Source: Hungatella sp. (GTDB lineage Bacteria; Bacillota; Clostridia; Lachnospirales; Lachnospiraceae). Taken from it: 43,451 nt of DNA. Shown piece by piece: positions 42,171-43,451 of the stretch (its first letter is position 1; each line of letters starts with the position of its first letter). The notes under the pieces are model-generated. The model searched no databases and had not been told where the DNA came from. It worked only from the letters and a program-made list of their open reading frames with translations. The stretch is from positions 1 to 43,451 of the forward strand of contig JAAWHU010000024.1 in the NCBI GenBank assembly GCA_022796015.1. Direction: 5' to 3'. The position numbers and the translations under genes are program-made.

Positions 42171-42620
42171 ATGGCTTTTTTAAGTTCATTTGATATCAGC
42201 GCATCTGGTATGAGTGCTCAGCGTATGAGAATGGATATCGCTGCGGAAAATATAGCGAACATTGATACCACCAGAACCGAGGGCGGCGGTGCTTACCGCC
42301 GCAAGGATGTGGTTTTTGAAAGTTTTGGAGCAGGTTCTTTTCAGGAAGCCATGCGCAGTGCTTTGAGGGGAAACGGATTTACCAGCAGGAATGCAGGGGT
42401 TCGTGTGGCAAATATCGTCGAAGATGACCGTGAGATGAAACAGGTGTACAATCCGAATCACCCGGATGCCGATGAGAACGGTTTTGTGACGATGCCCAAT
42501 GTGGACCTTTTGAAAGAGACTGTTGACAGTATGTCTGCCACCAGGTCCTATGAGGCTAACGTTACAGCTTTAAATGCAATGAAGCTGATGGCGCAGAAGG
42601 CATTGGATATTGGCAAATAA
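42171..42620 (+). CDS. flgC: Flagellar basal-body rod protein FlgC, displaced
   Basis: This 149-residue rod protein has the signature FDISASGMSAQRMRMDIAAENIANIDTTRT and the conserved NHPDADENGFVTMPNVDLLKETVDSMSATRSYEANV. It is a clear FlgC of normal length. It lies between cheY and fliY, about 13 kb from flgB and fliE, its usual neighbours. GGAGGGACGG precedes the start. Confidence 0.95.
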   Translation: MAFLSSFDISASGMSAQRMRMDIAAENIANIDTTRTEGGGAYRRKDVVFESFGAGSFQEAMRSALRGNGFTSRNAGVRVANIVEDDREMKQVYNPNHPDADENGFVTMPNVDLLKETVDSMSATRSYEANVTALNAMKLMAQKALDIGK

Positions 42621-42663
42621 TATCCTGGCCGGTTGAATAATAAAGGATAAAGGAGATTGAAAA

Positions 42664-43451
42664 ATGGGCGCTAGCAGCTTTAATGAAATGGAACTGGACG
42701 CCATAGGCGAGATTATGAACATCAGTCTCGGCGCCTCAGCCACGGCAGTTTCCACCATGCTTGGGACTACTGTGAATATTACAACTCCTGTGGTTTCCGT
42801 GCTGACCCGCGATGAATTTGAATTCAGACGCTTAGAGCCGGCCATCGGTGTTGAGATTGCCTATGTTGAGGGTCTGGATGGCAAGAACATTATGATGTTC
42901 CGCCGCGAGGATGTAGGGATCATTGTAGGAACCATGTTAGGTGAGGATCCCAGCAACTGGGATTCGGAATTAGATGAAATTCATATCAGTGCCATCTGTG
43001 AGGTTATGAACCAGATGATGGGAGCATCTGCAACGGCGCTGTCAGAATTTTTAGGTACTATTGTCAATATATCGACCCCTAAGTCTTTTGATATCGGGGA
43101 TCCTGAAGATTTTAAAGTAAAATATTTTCCGGAAGAGTCCGGTATGGTGGTGGTACGTTTCCGTCTGGAGATAGAGGGGAAACTCAACAGTGAGTTTATG
43201 AATATTATGTCCATCAGTCTGACTAAGCGCCTTCTGGAACCCTTTGAGGCCAGCTTTGCAGAGGCTGCGCAGTCGGCGCCAGAACCGGCACCGGCCCCGG
43301 AACCAACCCCGGCCCCGTCTTCAGGCGGAAGTATGTCTCAGGAGGAGATCAATGCCCTTCTTGGAGGCGCACTTCCGGCTGCAGCCCCGGAACCAACCCC
43401 GGCCCCGTCTTCAGGCGGAAGTATGTCTCAGGAGGAGATCAATGCCCTTCT
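42664..43451 (+). CDS. fliY: Flagellar motor switch protein FliY, 3' end beyond window
   Basis: At least 262 residues are encoded, with no stop before the right edge. The first 200 residues form two CheC-type phosphatase/switch domain repeats: MELDAIGEIMNISLGASATA and ISAICEVMNQMMGASATALS, each with the Glu-Asn pair of CheC. A Pro/Ala/Glu linker then starts at about 205 and carries two copies of a 30-residue unit with SMSQEEINALL. The C-terminal FliN (SpoA) domain expected in FliY would follow outside the window. CheC-type sites would dephosphorylate CheY-P at the motor. Confidence 0.92.
   Translation, partial: MGASSFNEMELDAIGEIMNISLGASATAVSTMLGTTVNITTPVVSVLTRDEFEFRRLEPAIGVEIAYVEGLDGKNIMMFRREDVGIIVGTMLGEDPSNWDSELDEIHISAICEVMNQMMGASATALSEFLGTIVNISTPKSFDIGDPEDFKVKYFPEESGMVVVRFRLEIEGKLNSEFMNIMSISLTKRLLEPFEASFAEAAQSAPEPAPAPEPTPAPSSGGSMSQEEINALLGGALPAAAPEPTPAPSSGGSMSQEEINAL
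43294..43451 (+). repeat. 90-bp in-frame tandem repeat in fliY
   Basis: Bases 43294-43361 recur exactly at 43384-43451 with a period of 90 bp (30 codons). The second copy is cut by the window edge, so further copies cannot be excluded. The unit encodes a Pro-rich spacer, a Gly/Ser joint and the peptide MSQEEINALLGG. Confidence 0.93.

Noticed and set aside
1..43451. CRISPR arrays, tRNA/rRNA genes, transposases, phage genes
   Set aside because: None was seen on reading both strands. The only repeats are the element behind flgE and the fliY tandem repeat.

Overview
The window looks like the chromosome of a motile, anaerobic Lachnospiraceae member, probably from the Enterocloster/Lachnoclostridium neighbourhood. 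This rests on gene content and base composition as judged by eye. It has an oxygen-sensitive class III ribonucleotide reductase, a Gram-positive style flagellar operon with FliY and FlbD, YesM/YesN-type two-component regulation, a sugar ABC transporter with no ATPase of its own, and intermediate GC content. No tRNA, rRNA, CRISPR array or complete insertion sequence was seen.

Region 1 (1-3842) is housekeeping: the 3' part of an M3 oligoendopeptidase, a LysR regulator and, convergent to them, purA. A strong bidirectional hairpin separates them.

Region 2 (4002-9794) is a five-gene operon matching the uncharacterised Salmonella STM4015-STM4011 set. It encodes a leucine-rich-repeat protein, an ATP-grasp-like protein, an alkaline-phosphatase-superfamily hydrolase and two radical SAM proteins. 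It has its own sigma-A-like promoter and most of the genes overlap. Here the last protein carries an extra C-terminal HAD domain with an altered active site and an apparently clipped C-terminus. This is the best candidate for an undescribed biochemical system in the window.

Region 3 (9745-19523) is a carbohydrate-use locus: an AraC regulator, a DUF2264 (glycoside-hydrolase-like) enzyme, a YesM-type kinase, a YesN-type regulator, and a sugar-binding lipoprotein with two permeases. A terminator closes it.

Region 4 (19592-27270) holds an IbrA/IbrB-like pair (PAPS-reductase-fold plus ParB-like), a membrane diguanylate cyclase, an amidohydrolase, and nrdD-nrdG behind a promoter carrying two NrdR-box-like sites.

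Region 5 (27407-43451) is a flagellar block. A small FliD-C-like protein precedes flgB-fliE-fliF-fliG-fliH-fliI-fliJ-fliK-flgD-(TIGR02530 protein)-flgE-flbD-motA-motB-fliM-cheY-flgC-fliY, and fliY runs off the end. Three oddities stand out: flgC sits about 13 kb from flgB/fliE; no fliL lies between motB and fliM; and a 136-bp highly folded, possibly mobile repeat lies directly behind the flgE stop. At the right edge, FliY has an in-frame 90-bp tandem repeat that duplicates an SQEEINALL peptide resembling the CheY-P-binding motif of FliM.
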